This document shows, one piece after another, positions 1 through 6,969 of a stretch of DNA of 10,199 nucleotides. Source of the DNA: DATEMK01 sp035275625 (GTDB taxonomy: Bacteria; Bacteroidota; Bacteroidia; AKYH767-A; OLB10). Within the stretch, counting starts at the first letter, position 1; each line of letters begins with the position of its first letter. The translations under genes and the position numbers were made by a program. Location of the stretch: assembly GCA_035275625.1 (NCBI GenBank), contig DATEMK010000433.1, positions 1 to 10,199 of the forward strand. Direction: 5' to 3'. The notes below the pieces were generated by a model. The model worked only from the letters and a program-made list of their open reading frames with translations, had not been told where the DNA came from and did not search any database.

Positions 1-10
1 GGAGCGTTTT

Positions 11-70
11 TTTTGCCACTAATTACACTAATTAAAAAATTCGTGTTAATTGGTGTAATTAGTGGCAAAA
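11..70. repeat. 24-bp inverted repeat (long AT-rich stem-loop)
   Basis: Bases 11-34 pair with 47-70 over 24 positions, with a single T·G wobble (29 with 52) and a 12-nt loop (35-46). The sequence has an internal rhythm: AATT recurs at 21, 30, 38, 48 and 57, each time next to a GTGT/GTGG or ACAC/CCAC block. No T-run follows the hairpin on either strand, so it does not look like a normal intrinsic terminator. It resembles the dispersed palindromes common in Bacteroidota intergenic DNA. That family assignment is from memory and was not checked by search. Confidence 0.85.
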
Positions 71-163
71 GGAACAGTACGGTTCCTGTTGAAAAAAGAT
101 GAAAAATTTTGCCCTTAAAAATGCATGGCATAAAAATGTAGTGAGTATCATTGCAGAAATTGA

Positions 164-952
164 ATGGACTATAATTTCTTTCCCACAGGCAAAAAGTTTT
201 CAAAGCTTCTCCGGCTTTTCAATAAAATTTTGAAACGCCTGCGGCTCCATTATGAAGTGGTTCCCACACCCTATCTTACTAAAGAATTAATCTCCACCGA
301 GCAAAGCATCAACCTGTACCACTTGCTCAGCCAGGTGATATTTTATAAAGTTCCGGGCGAGATTATTGAATTGGGAAGCCATGTCGGTCAAACCGCACTC
401 ATCATACAAACTGTAATCGAAAGCATGAAAGATGACCGCACTTTAATCGTGTTCGACAAGTTTGATTTCATGAAATACGGCAGGCTTGATAAAGAAATAT
501 TTATTGACAATTTTAAAAAATCAGGTTTGCGGATGCCGGAAATCCGCCAGGGCTTTGTAGAAAAAACACTTCCGGGCCAGCTTCCTGAAAAAGTTGCTTT
601 TGTACATATTGACCTCGGTCTAAAGCGCAATGACGGGAACATTTATAACCTGGTCATGCATTGTTTAAAAAGCGTTTACCCGCGCATGTCGCCCGGTGCC
701 ATATGCCTGCTGATGGATTACCACGATCCTGCAATCACGGTAAAAGGCAATGACGAAAACCCCGGTATAAAAAAAGCTTGTGATGATTTTTTCAGTGACA
801 AAGAAGAAAAAGTTTTTGTCCTGTATGGTAATCAATACTCGCACGGTTACTTCCGTAAAAACACTTCCGTGGAATTAACCGCTGATGCTGAAAAGCTGGC
901 AAAAAAACGTGCAGCCGTTTTTGAAGGGCACAAAAAATTAATTACTCTTTAA
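164..952 (+). CDS. TylF/MycF-like SAM-dependent O-methyltransferase
   Basis: This is a probable class I SAM-dependent methyltransferase of the TylF/MycF (macrocin O-methyltransferase) type; relatives methylate sugar hydroxyls on natural products or glycans. The 262-aa length suits the family. A basic N-terminal stretch (residues 10-30) precedes the Rossmann core. Motif I, the SAM-binding loop, is GEIIELGSHVGQTA (65-78). An acidic strand end FDKFD lies at 97-101. HIDLGL (148-153) carries the family's first metal-binding Asp (D150), and LLMDYHDP (182-189) lies where the family usually has a DDY metal site. The first Asp of that pair is replaced by Met here. The start is bounded by a TGA at 161-163 directly upstream in frame. 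There are no sugar-synthesis neighbours in view, so the substrate is unknown; a surface polysaccharide sugar is a reasonable guess. No -7 promoter match was found upstream. Confidence 0.8.
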   Translation: MDYNFFPTGKKFSKLLRLFNKILKRLRLHYEVVPTPYLTKELISTEQSINLYHLLSQVIFYKVPGEIIELGSHVGQTALIIQTVIESMKDDRTLIVFDKFDFMKYGRLDKEIFIDNFKKSGLRMPEIRQGFVEKTLPGQLPEKVAFVHIDLGLKRNDGNIYNLVMHCLKSVYPRMSPGAICLLMDYHDPAITVKGNDENPGIKKACDDFFSDKEEKVFVLYGNQYSHGYFRKNTSVELTADAEKLAKKRAAVFEGHKKLITL

Positions 953-1016
953 AACCCCTTGCTCTGGCCCTCGTCTGAATGGATGATTTTCAATCTGCTA
1001 TGCCGCAATCCTGAAT

Positions 1017-1039
1017 GTTATATTTACTTTTGATATAAC
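1017..1039 (+). promoter_or_regulatory. Candidate -7 element inside a perfect inverted repeat
   Basis: TACTTTTG at 1025-1032 fits the Bacteroidota -7 consensus TAnnTTTG and ends 22 nt before the ATG at 1055. It lies within a perfect 7-bp inverted repeat, GTTATAT (1017-1023) and ATATAAC (1033-1039), with a 9-nt centre. No good -33 TTG is seen at the expected distance. The repeat could be an operator over the promoter, but that is inference. Confidence 0.4.
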
Positions 1040-1054
1040 TTAGATTCCAAAACC

Positions 1055-2251
1055 ATGAAAAAGATAATCTGTTCACTGAGTTTGATTGTGTTAATGCAAA
1101 ATGTTTTTGCCGGATTTCATTATAGTGTATCATACGTTAATCATACACAAAATACATCCGGTCAATCCTCCAATACAGCTATAAATGTGATGGCTAATAT
1201 TGGCGACTCCGTTTCATTGATGACACTGTGTAATGGTCTTCAATATGCACCGGGTGAATGGTGGTTTACTTTATGCAGCACATGCCCGTGGGATACCGTT
1301 CCGAATGGTTCGTTGACAAATCCTTTAAATATAGTAATAACACAATATGGGATGTATCATACATTAACTGAAACGGGAAACATATTTACTATTATTCCGC
1401 CTGCTCCGCCTGCTATGCCTGTCATTACAGGAAAAAAACACGGGGTGTGTAACCGTAAAAATGTTATCTACAAGGTGCCTTATGTTCAGGGAATAAGTTA
1501 TTATACATGGACAGTGCCCCCGGCAGCCACTATTGTTTCAGGGCAGGGCACCTGGCTGCTAATAGTCAACTTTCCGAATACAACTATTTCAGGGCAGATT
1601 ACAGCAACCGCAACCAATCCTTTCGGCACAAGCCCTGCTGGTGTTATAACGGTCAATTCACTTCCGGCCCTTCCAAGTCTCATCTCCGGGTTCCCTTCTG
1701 TTTGCAGCGGCAGCAGTGGGCACGTATTTCAAATTGCTCCTGTTTTTTCTGCAGTAAGCTATCAATGGGTGGGGCCTGCAGGTTCTCATATCTCAGATGG
1801 CATAACAACTTCAACAAATAATATACTTACAACAACTTCCACTTCCGTTACCGTCAGTTTTGGAACAGTTACCCCGACTTCGGTGCTTAAAGTAAAAGCC
1901 AATAATAACTGCGGAAGCAGCAACTTCAGAAAATTAACGTTGATACCATGCAGTCCGAGAAATGAATCAGAAGAAGCAGAAATGGAATCATTGCACACTA
2001 TAAATTCAGTCAACATATTTCCCACACCCGTTAATTCATCCCTCACTATTGAACTCCATTCAGCAGTGCCAAACGATATAGAAATTTCTTTTTATGATAT
2101 AACGGGTAAACAGTTCAAAACCGGTTTGTATAAAAACATTTCAGGAGAATTCATAAAAAATGAAAACACCGAAGCCCTTGCCAAAGGAATTTATTTTGTA
2201 AGAATAAAGGCAGGCGGCCAAAGTGTGCAAAAGAAGTTTATAAAAATGTAG
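1055..2251 (+). CDS. Secreted PKD/Ig-like domain protein with T9SS C-terminal sorting domain
   Basis: This predicted surface or secreted protein of 398 aa has no recognisable enzymatic part. Residues 1-19 form a signal peptide (MKK, hydrophobic core, VFA before G20). Residues 20-115 are a beta-rich segment with paired cysteines (C59, C74, C77). A Pro-rich linker (114-121) leads to two consecutive PKD/Ig-like modules, about 122-202 (VC, YYTWTVPP, ATATNPFG) and 205-297 (VCSG, SYQWVGP, NNNCG). A short acidic linker (301-312) follows. Residues 318-398 are a type A T9SS sorting domain: NIFPTPVN at its start, KGIYFVRIKAGG near its end and a basic KKFIKM terminus. In this family the tail directs export across the outer membrane and is normally cleaved. 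The gene is transcribed in the same direction as the next T9SS cargo gene, but 337 bp and a separate candidate promoter lie between them. The role may be adhesion or carbohydrate contact, which is unproven. Confidence 0.85.
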   Translation: MKKIICSLSLIVLMQNVFAGFHYSVSYVNHTQNTSGQSSNTAINVMANIGDSVSLMTLCNGLQYAPGEWWFTLCSTCPWDTVPNGSLTNPLNIVITQYGMYHTLTETGNIFTIIPPAPPAMPVITGKKHGVCNRKNVIYKVPYVQGISYYTWTVPPAATIVSGQGTWLLIVNFPNTTISGQITATATNPFGTSPAGVITVNSLPALPSLISGFPSVCSGSSGHVFQIAPVFSAVSYQWVGPAGSHISDGITTSTNNILTTTSTSVTVSFGTVTPTSVLKVKANNNCGSSNFRKLTLIPCSPRNESEEAEMESLHTINSVNIFPTPVNSSLTIELHSAVPNDIEISFYDITGKQFKTGLYKNISGEFIKNENTEALAKGIYFVRIKAGGQSVQKKFIKM

Positions 2252-2257
2252 TTTGCA

Positions 2258-2509
2258 GGTGAACCGAAAATAGATTGGATTTGAACTTAAATATTCTTTA
2301 ACTTAATGACATTCCCCATCGGGAAAGCTCCCGGCCCCGTCAACATCCCTCCCCTCCGGGGGAGGTTAGGTGGGGTTTGATTGGGTGAACCGAAAATAGA
2401 TTGGATTTGAACTTAAATATTCCTTAACTTAATGACATTCCCCCCATCGGGAAAGTTCCCGGCCCCGTCAACATTCCTCCCCTCCGGGGAGGTTAGGCGG
2501 GGCTTGATT
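2258..2509. repeat. Tandem duplication of a ~126-bp intergenic unit
   Basis: Two adjacent copies, 2258-2383 and 2384-2509, both begin GGTGAACCGAAAATAG and end near TTGATT. They differ by a few substitutions, a 2-base gain in the C-run near 2441-2445 and a 1-base loss in the G-run near 2486. Each copy carries two hairpins. One is built on CGGGA...TCCCG (2320-2333) and CGGGAA-AG-TTCCCG (2448-2461). The other is CCTCCCC...GGGGAGG (2348-2365 and 2476-2492). No gene is seen in the 337-bp gap. The GC-rich hairpins might slow or end transcription from the upstream gene, but no T-run follows them. Confidence 0.9.
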
Positions 2510-2560
2510 TGAAACCTCTCCCAAGGAGTCCCTTCGGGATAAACCTTAAGCCTTTTTTCA

Positions 2561-2568
2561 TACATTTG
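2561..2568 (+). promoter_or_regulatory. Candidate -7 promoter element (TACATTTG)
   Basis: TACATTTG matches the Bacteroidota -7 consensus TAnnTTTG and ends 20 nt before the ATG at 2589, implying a short leader. A clear -33 TTG is missing at the usual spacing. The ATG is preceded by an AT-rich stretch rather than a Shine-Dalgarno site, as is usual in this phylum. Confidence 0.4.
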
Positions 2569-2588
2569 CACTCGTAATTTAAACCCTC

Positions 2589-4391
2589 ATGAAAAAATAT
2601 TTAATCCTTCTGTTTATTATTTTCTGTTCTTATTCATCCTTTGCATCTCACGGCATGGGTGGCGAAATCACCTGGACCTGCGATGGAACAGGAAACTATA
2701 TTTTCCAAATGAAATTCTACCGCGATTGCAATGGCATTCCCGGTCCGGGCAGCGTATCACTCAGTACAAACGTTCCTGGAGTTCCGAATATCCCCTGCAC
2801 ATTAATTTCACAAACCGACATCAGCCCTGACGGAGGAGCAGGCACGGGAAATTCTCCTTGTGTTAATTGTCCTCCTGCCGGATCAGGAGGCAACGGAGCG
2901 GTTGAAGAGTATGTTTTTCTATCAGCGCCCACCGTTTTACCCGGTGTGCCGCCTGCAACGGGATGGGCATTCTGGTGGGGCGATTGCTGCAGAAGCGCTG
3001 CATTAACAAACATTGGTGGGGCTGGTTCCATTGGATTTGCTTTAAGAGCAAAAATGTATCCGTTTCCGGGACAGGCACCAGGATTGTGTTCTGATAACTC
3101 TCCTTACTTTGCCGAACGTCCGTCTGTAATTATCTGCACAGGTTATCCTTTTACCTATAACCATCTGGCCATAGATCCTGAAATGGATTCGCTCAATTAC
3201 GAGTGGGCCTCTCCCATTGACAACATTCCTTATCCATGGACACCATTTATTCCTTTTGCTCCCGGATATAGTGTAACAAACCAGGTACCTGGTAACCCTA
3301 CCTTAGATCAACATTCGGGACAAATTGCTTTTAATTCATCAACAGGAGGATATTTTGCAACAGTGCTCCAGGTTTCTTCCTACAAATGCGGAATCCTGGT
3401 TTCTGTAATTTACAGGGAAATCAATATTGTACTTATAACCGGATGCGTTATTCCAATTGCCGGAAACCCTCTCAATTATCCGCCTGCTGTTACTTTGGTT
3501 GATTCAAATCTCGTACTATTCCCTTCCAATGATACCACTGTTCATGCCGGAGATATAGTTAAATTTCGGCTGGTTGCGGCTGATTTTGATATTCATCCGC
3601 CAGCCTCCTCTCAGATCGTTACCTTTAATGCTTCCGGGCAGCAGTTTGGAGCCGGGTTTACCAGTATCACAACAGGATGCTTAATTCCCCCCTGCGCAAT
3701 TTTGTCTCCTCCACCCCCGGTTTCAAGTCCAGCCTCTATGCAAATTAATTTTAACTGGACAACCACAACCGACCATTTGGGACTAAATTATAACTGTGTC
3801 TATCTTGGAAACAAATATTATTTTGTAATAAGAACAAATGATAATTATTGCTCGGCAAACGCGATTTCTAACACTACAGTTTCCATTACCGTTTTACCGA
3901 ACACTCCCGCCCCGTTAGTAAGCTGGGGCGGAGGACAGCTTTCCTGCCTGACAACAGGAAATTATTCTTACCAATGGTTCCTCAACCGTTTTGCAATCGC
4001 GGGCGCTACCGGTCAGTCTTATACGCCTCTTGTCAATGGATATTACCAGGTGCTCGCAGTGCATAATGTAACCGGTGACGGAAATTATTCTGATGGAATA
4101 ATGATTACTGTTGGAATGGAAGACATCAGCAGCCATATTTCAGGACTCACTGTTTATCCCAATCCATCACACAACGGAAAGTTCCAATTGAGTTTTTCTT
4201 CTGACAAAGAAGAAAATGTGGTAATAAGCATTAAAGACGCTCTCGGAAAATCATTAATAGAAAAAGCGCTTGCTGATTTTACAGGAAAATATTCAGAAGA
4301 AATAAATCTTTCAGCCTTTTCAAAAGGAATTTATACGGTTGAATTAAAAACCGGAGATGGCAGGATCAATAAAAAATTGATTCTGCTCTGA
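2589..4391 (+). CDS. Large cysteine-rich secreted protein with T9SS sorting domain
   Basis: This predicted exported protein of 600 aa has a signal peptide at 1-19 (MKKYLILLFIIF..., FAS before H21). The mature N-terminus SHGMGGEITWTC, followed by YIFQMKFYRDCNG (37-49), is a pattern I recognise from large Bacteroidota extracellular proteins, often with gliding-associated or T9SS tails; its function is not known to me. Cysteines are frequent throughout (for example C31, C47, C70, C91, C94, C133, C134, C167, C183, C267, C286, C364, C369, C403, C421, C453), which suggests disulfides. An Ig-like piece lies at about 450-505 (YQWFLNRFAIAGATG, YTPLVNGYYQV). Residues 521-600 are a type A T9SS sorting domain (VYPNPSHNGKFQLSF, KGIYTVELKTGDG, ending KKLILL). 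The gene ends 20 bp from the convergent Kelch gene without an obvious terminator. It may be an adhesin or structural surface protein. Confidence 0.85.
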   Translation: MKKYLILLFIIFCSYSSFASHGMGGEITWTCDGTGNYIFQMKFYRDCNGIPGPGSVSLSTNVPGVPNIPCTLISQTDISPDGGAGTGNSPCVNCPPAGSGGNGAVEEYVFLSAPTVLPGVPPATGWAFWWGDCCRSAALTNIGGAGSIGFALRAKMYPFPGQAPGLCSDNSPYFAERPSVIICTGYPFTYNHLAIDPEMDSLNYEWASPIDNIPYPWTPFIPFAPGYSVTNQVPGNPTLDQHSGQIAFNSSTGGYFATVLQVSSYKCGILVSVIYREINIVLITGCVIPIAGNPLNYPPAVTLVDSNLVLFPSNDTTVHAGDIVKFRLVAADFDIHPPASSQIVTFNASGQQFGAGFTSITTGCLIPPCAILSPPPPVSSPASMQINFNWTTTTDHLGLNYNCVYLGNKYYFVIRTNDNYCSANAISNTTVSITVLPNTPAPLVSWGGGQLSCLTTGNYSYQWFLNRFAIAGATGQSYTPLVNGYYQVLAVHNVTGDGNYSDGIMITVGMEDISSHISGLTVYPNPSHNGKFQLSFSSDKEENVVISIKDALGKSLIEKALADFTGKYSEEINLSAFSKGIYTVELKTGDGRINKKLILL

Positions 4392-4411
4392 GAGCGCTGC
4401 TGATTTTTCTT

Positions 4412-5617
4412 TCAGAAATTAAATTTCCCCGATTTAATATTATTATCAGCAGTAATAGTATAAATATAAATCCCGGCCGCTGCATTATGAAGTGAAACAG
4501 AAACGCGTGTTTCATTTTTACTGAACTCCTGTTTAACAATCATTTTCCCGGCAGCATCAAAAATGCTTACTGCATAATTCTGACCGGGAGCTTTTGAAAA
4601 ATTAAAAGTAACATTATTGTCATTAACGGTCGGGGTTACGCTAAAATCAGCGGAAGTCATTTCATTTACACCTGTTATATCTACTAATTCCCAAAGCTCA
4701 GTAAGATCATTTCCTCCGGGATAATTATCCGAGCAGCCTGTACCCACAAATCCCCTGTTAGGGAAAGAAAACGAAATCTGCTCCAGCCTTCCCAGCCCTG
4801 GAAATACAGCAATTGGCGACCATGAATCGGTTACTCCATCGTAACAATAAAAATCATCAAATAAATTAAAACCATCAGAACCTGATCCTACAAAAGCTTT
4901 TCCGTTCATAGTAAATGCAGCAGGTGAAGACCTTTCGGCACCGGGAAAATTGGCCATTTGCGTCCAGGAATTAGATACGGGATCATAGCGCCAGAGATCT
5001 TTGGTATAAGCCACAAATTGTATTCCCCCGTTTACTACATATCCAAAATTGTTAAGTGTAAATCCACGCGCTGCACACCTTCCATAGCCCCCGATGTCAG
5101 CCACCTGTGTCCAGGAATCTGTTTGAAAATCATATCTCCAGAAATCAGTTGAATACGGAGCATATCCAGTACCTACATAAACAAAGTTATCAATCACAAA
5201 TTGCGATGCAATATAACGGGCGCTTCCGCCAAAATTTGTTTTTTGCGTCCATGAATTTGCGACAGGGTCATATTGCCATAAATCATCCAGCTGGGGGACC
5301 CATCCAAGAGTTATATAACCTTTGTTTCCAACAGAAAATCCGCTGGCTCCATACCGCTGAGGTCCGGCAAAGTTTGCTTTCTGCGTCCATACATCCGTAG
5401 CAGGATCATATTCCCAGAAATCCTGGTGATAAGTATAAGTTGATCCCACGTGCGTGATACCCGTCCCGGCATATCCTTTATTGCCGATAGTAAAATAGGC
5501 CTGTGCATAACGGGGTGTATTGGCTAAATCAGCCCTTTGAACCCAGGCATATTGTTGTGCATTTAAACTGTTCATAAAAGCAATGGAGCATAAAGCGAGA
5601 AGTAAATTTTTTTTCAT
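4412..5617 (-). CDS. Kelch-repeat beta-propeller protein with T9SS sorting domain
   Basis: This secreted propeller protein has 401 aa. The signal peptide is residues 1-20 (SLNA before QQ). Six Kelch-like repeats of about 41-52 residues follow, each starting with a W at positions 25, 77, 123, 169, 218 and 266. The blades share W-T-Q-x-A-x-F, R-x-x-A, G-N-K-G-Y and DFWxYDP motifs, consistent with a six-bladed Kelch/galactose-oxidase-like fold. No catalytic residues of galactose oxidase are evident, so binding or adhesion is more likely than catalysis. Residues 324-401 form a divergent T9SS sorting domain (SVTPTVNDNNVTFNF, VSIFDAAGKMIVKQ, AAGIYIYTITADN, ending KSGKFNF) that lacks the usual YPNP box. 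The gene has its own promoter in the 113-bp gap behind mqnC, so it is probably transcribed separately from it. Confidence 0.88.
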   Translation of the reverse strand: MKKNLLLALCSIAFMNSLNAQQYAWVQRADLANTPRYAQAYFTIGNKGYAGTGITHVGSTYTYHQDFWEYDPATDVWTQKANFAGPQRYGASGFSVGNKGYITLGWVPQLDDLWQYDPVANSWTQKTNFGGSARYIASQFVIDNFVYVGTGYAPYSTDFWRYDFQTDSWTQVADIGGYGRCAARGFTLNNFGYVVNGGIQFVAYTKDLWRYDPVSNSWTQMANFPGAERSSPAAFTMNGKAFVGSGSDGFNLFDDFYCYDGVTDSWSPIAVFPGLGRLEQISFSFPNRGFVGTGCSDNYPGGNDLTELWELVDITGVNEMTSADFSVTPTVNDNNVTFNFSKAPGQNYAVSIFDAAGKMIVKQEFSKNETRVSVSLHNAAAGIYIYTITADNNIKSGKFNF

Positions 5618-5647
5618 GTGTGTAATTTTTGTAGAAATAAGAGATTA

Positions 5648-5677
5648 CAAAAGTACATTCATCAAAAATAAAACAAA
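5648..5677 (-). promoter_or_regulatory. Bacteroidota-type promoter of the Kelch gene
   Basis: On the reverse strand, TTTG (5677-5674) is followed after 18 nt by TACTTTTG (5655-5648), which fits the Bacteroidota -33/-7 pattern (TTG, about 19 nt, TAnnTTTG). It ends 30 nt before the ATG at 5617-5615. This is the most complete promoter match in the window. Confidence 0.6.
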
Positions 5678-5730
5678 TCGTCCGAAAGGGTGATTTTTTA
5701 AAAAAGCTGAATTTTGTTTCAATTTCAAAC

Positions 5731-6855
5731 TCAATACGCGATCACCTGCTGCTCCATCCTCTGCGGCAGCTCACGGTATTCATACTGCTGCGTGCGCAAC
5801 TGCGGTTCAAAACCTGCTTCGCGGATTGCCTCCTGTATTCCCTCTGATGTAAAGCGGTGAGGGGCCCCTGCAGCGCTCACCACGTTTTCTTCAATCATAA
5901 TGCTTCCGAAATCGTTCGCGCCTGCGTGGAGGCATACTTGTGCTGCGGCTTTCCCTACAGTCAGCCATGAAGCCTGGATGTTCTTTATATTCGGAAGCAT
6001 AATGCGGCTCATGGCAATCATGCGGATATATTCATCGGCAGTGACATGATTGTGTATACCCTTTATTTTTGCCAGGAGCGTATCCACATCCTGGAACGTC
6101 CAGGGAATAAAAGCAATAAAACCCTTTGCATCCTCCGGTTTTTCACTCTGCACTTTGCGTATCCACACCAGGTGTTCCATCCGCTCTTCAATCGTTTCCA
6201 CATGCCCGAACATCATGGTAGCCGAAGTAGTAATATTCAGCCGGTGAGCAGCGCGCATAATATCCAACCATTCCTTACCTGTACACTTTCCTTTCGAAAT
6301 CATTCTTCGCACCCGGTCATTCAGAATTTCAGCCCCTGCACCGGGCAATGAATCCAGTCCTGCAGATTTCAATTCAGAAAGCACATCGGTATGTGACATT
6401 TTTTCAAGCTTGCAGATATGTGCCACTTCAGGCGGGCCCAATGAATGTAATTTCAGCCTGGGGTATAACGCCTTTAGCTGCCTGAATAAATCAGTATAAA
6501 ACTTCAATCCAAGATCGGGATGGTGCCCTCCCTGCAGCAGCAATTGATCTCCGCCAAAACGGAAAGTTTCTTCAATCTTTTGTTTGTACTGATCAATCGT
6601 GGTGATATACGATTCCGGATGACCGGGAATGCGGTAAAAATTACAGAATTTGCAATTAGCAATACAAACGTTGGTGGTGTTCACATTGCGGTCAATGATC
6701 CATGTAACCTTGCCGCCAGGTTTTTGAATTTTCCGCAATTCATTCGCTGCAAAAGCCAGCTCACTTGTGGCAGCATTCCTGAAAAGAAAGGCTCCTTCTT
6801 CTTTGGAAAGAAATTCAAACTGCAATGCTTTATTTAAAAGAGAATCTGTTGTCAT
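5731..6855 (-). CDS. mqnC: Cyclic dehypoxanthinyl futalosine synthase (MqnC), radical SAM
   Basis: MqnC cyclises dehypoxanthine futalosine in the futalosine route to menaquinone; it is a cytosolic radical SAM enzyme. The 374-aa length is normal. The cluster-binding motif CIANCKFC gives C64, C68 and C71, preceded by DRNVNTTNVC and followed by NFYRIPGHPE. Other family blocks are GGDQLLLQGGHHPDLGL (101-117), LGPPEVAH (139-146), GLDSLPGAGAEIL (166-178) and, near the C-terminus, IQASWLTVGK and HAGANDFGS. The motif set favours MqnC over the paralog MqnE. A TAA lies immediately before the ATG in frame, so the start cannot be further upstream. No other mqn gene is in the window, so the pathway genes are scattered here. 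The gene is divergent from the aminopeptidase gene, with 101 bp between them. No intrinsic terminator was found in the gap after its stop codon. Confidence 0.95.
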   Translation of the reverse strand: MTTDSLLNKALQFEFLSKEEGAFLFRNAATSELAFAANELRKIQKPGGKVTWIIDRNVNTTNVCIANCKFCNFYRIPGHPESYITTIDQYKQKIEETFRFGGDQLLLQGGHHPDLGLKFYTDLFRQLKALYPRLKLHSLGPPEVAHICKLEKMSHTDVLSELKSAGLDSLPGAGAEILNDRVRRMISKGKCTGKEWLDIMRAAHRLNITTSATMMFGHVETIEERMEHLVWIRKVQSEKPEDAKGFIAFIPWTFQDVDTLLAKIKGIHNHVTADEYIRMIAMSRIMLPNIKNIQASWLTVGKAAAQVCLHAGANDFGSIMIEENVVSAAGAPHRFTSEGIQEAIREAGFEPQLRTQQYEYRELPQRMEQQVIAY

Positions 6856-6923
6856 TTACCGTAAAACTTAAACTTTAAACCTGATTTATCCTCATTATTA
6901 TAGGGAAACCTTAAACCTTTTTA

Positions 6924-6947
6924 CTAATTTCACCCCCTCAAAATTAG
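6924..6947. repeat. Inverted repeat just upstream of the aminopeptidase start
   Basis: CTAATTT (6924-6930) and AAATTAG (6941-6947) form a perfect 7-bp inverted repeat around a 10-nt C-rich centre, ending 9 nt before the ATG at 6957. It could be an operator or an mRNA hairpin near the ribosome-binding region. Function is unproven, and AT-rich arms this short can arise by chance. Confidence 0.4.
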
Positions 6948-6969
6948 CACTTAATAATGAACACTACAA
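6939..6969 (-). promoter_or_regulatory. Candidate mqnC promoter overlapping the aminopeptidase start
   Basis: On the reverse strand, TAATTTTG (6946-6939) fits TAnnTTTG, with a TTG (6969-6967) 20 nt upstream of it. Transcription from here would give mqnC a leader of roughly 75-80 nt. The -33 part lies inside the first codons of the forward aminopeptidase gene. No -7 match was seen closer to mqnC. Confidence 0.35.

Noticed and set aside
71..90. Short inverted repeat (AGGAAC...GTTCCT) after the 24-bp palindrome
   Set aside because: Six-base arms with a 6-nt loop and no T-run; expected by chance at this length.
99..233. Forward open frame of 44 codons starting ATGAAAAATTTT, overlapping the methyltransferase start in another frame
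   Set aside because: It has no recognisable domain and no clear relation to the methyltransferase N-terminus. It could be an upstream ORF or a frameshifted start, but nothing in the sequence supports either enough to call it.
388..642. Reverse-strand open frame inside the methyltransferase gene
   Set aside because: Shadow of the forward gene, which has clear family motifs in its own frame.
4392..4411. Possible bidirectional terminator between the convergent genes
   Set aside because: Only 4-bp stems can be drawn (such as CTGA...TCAG) and none is GC-rich; not enough to call.
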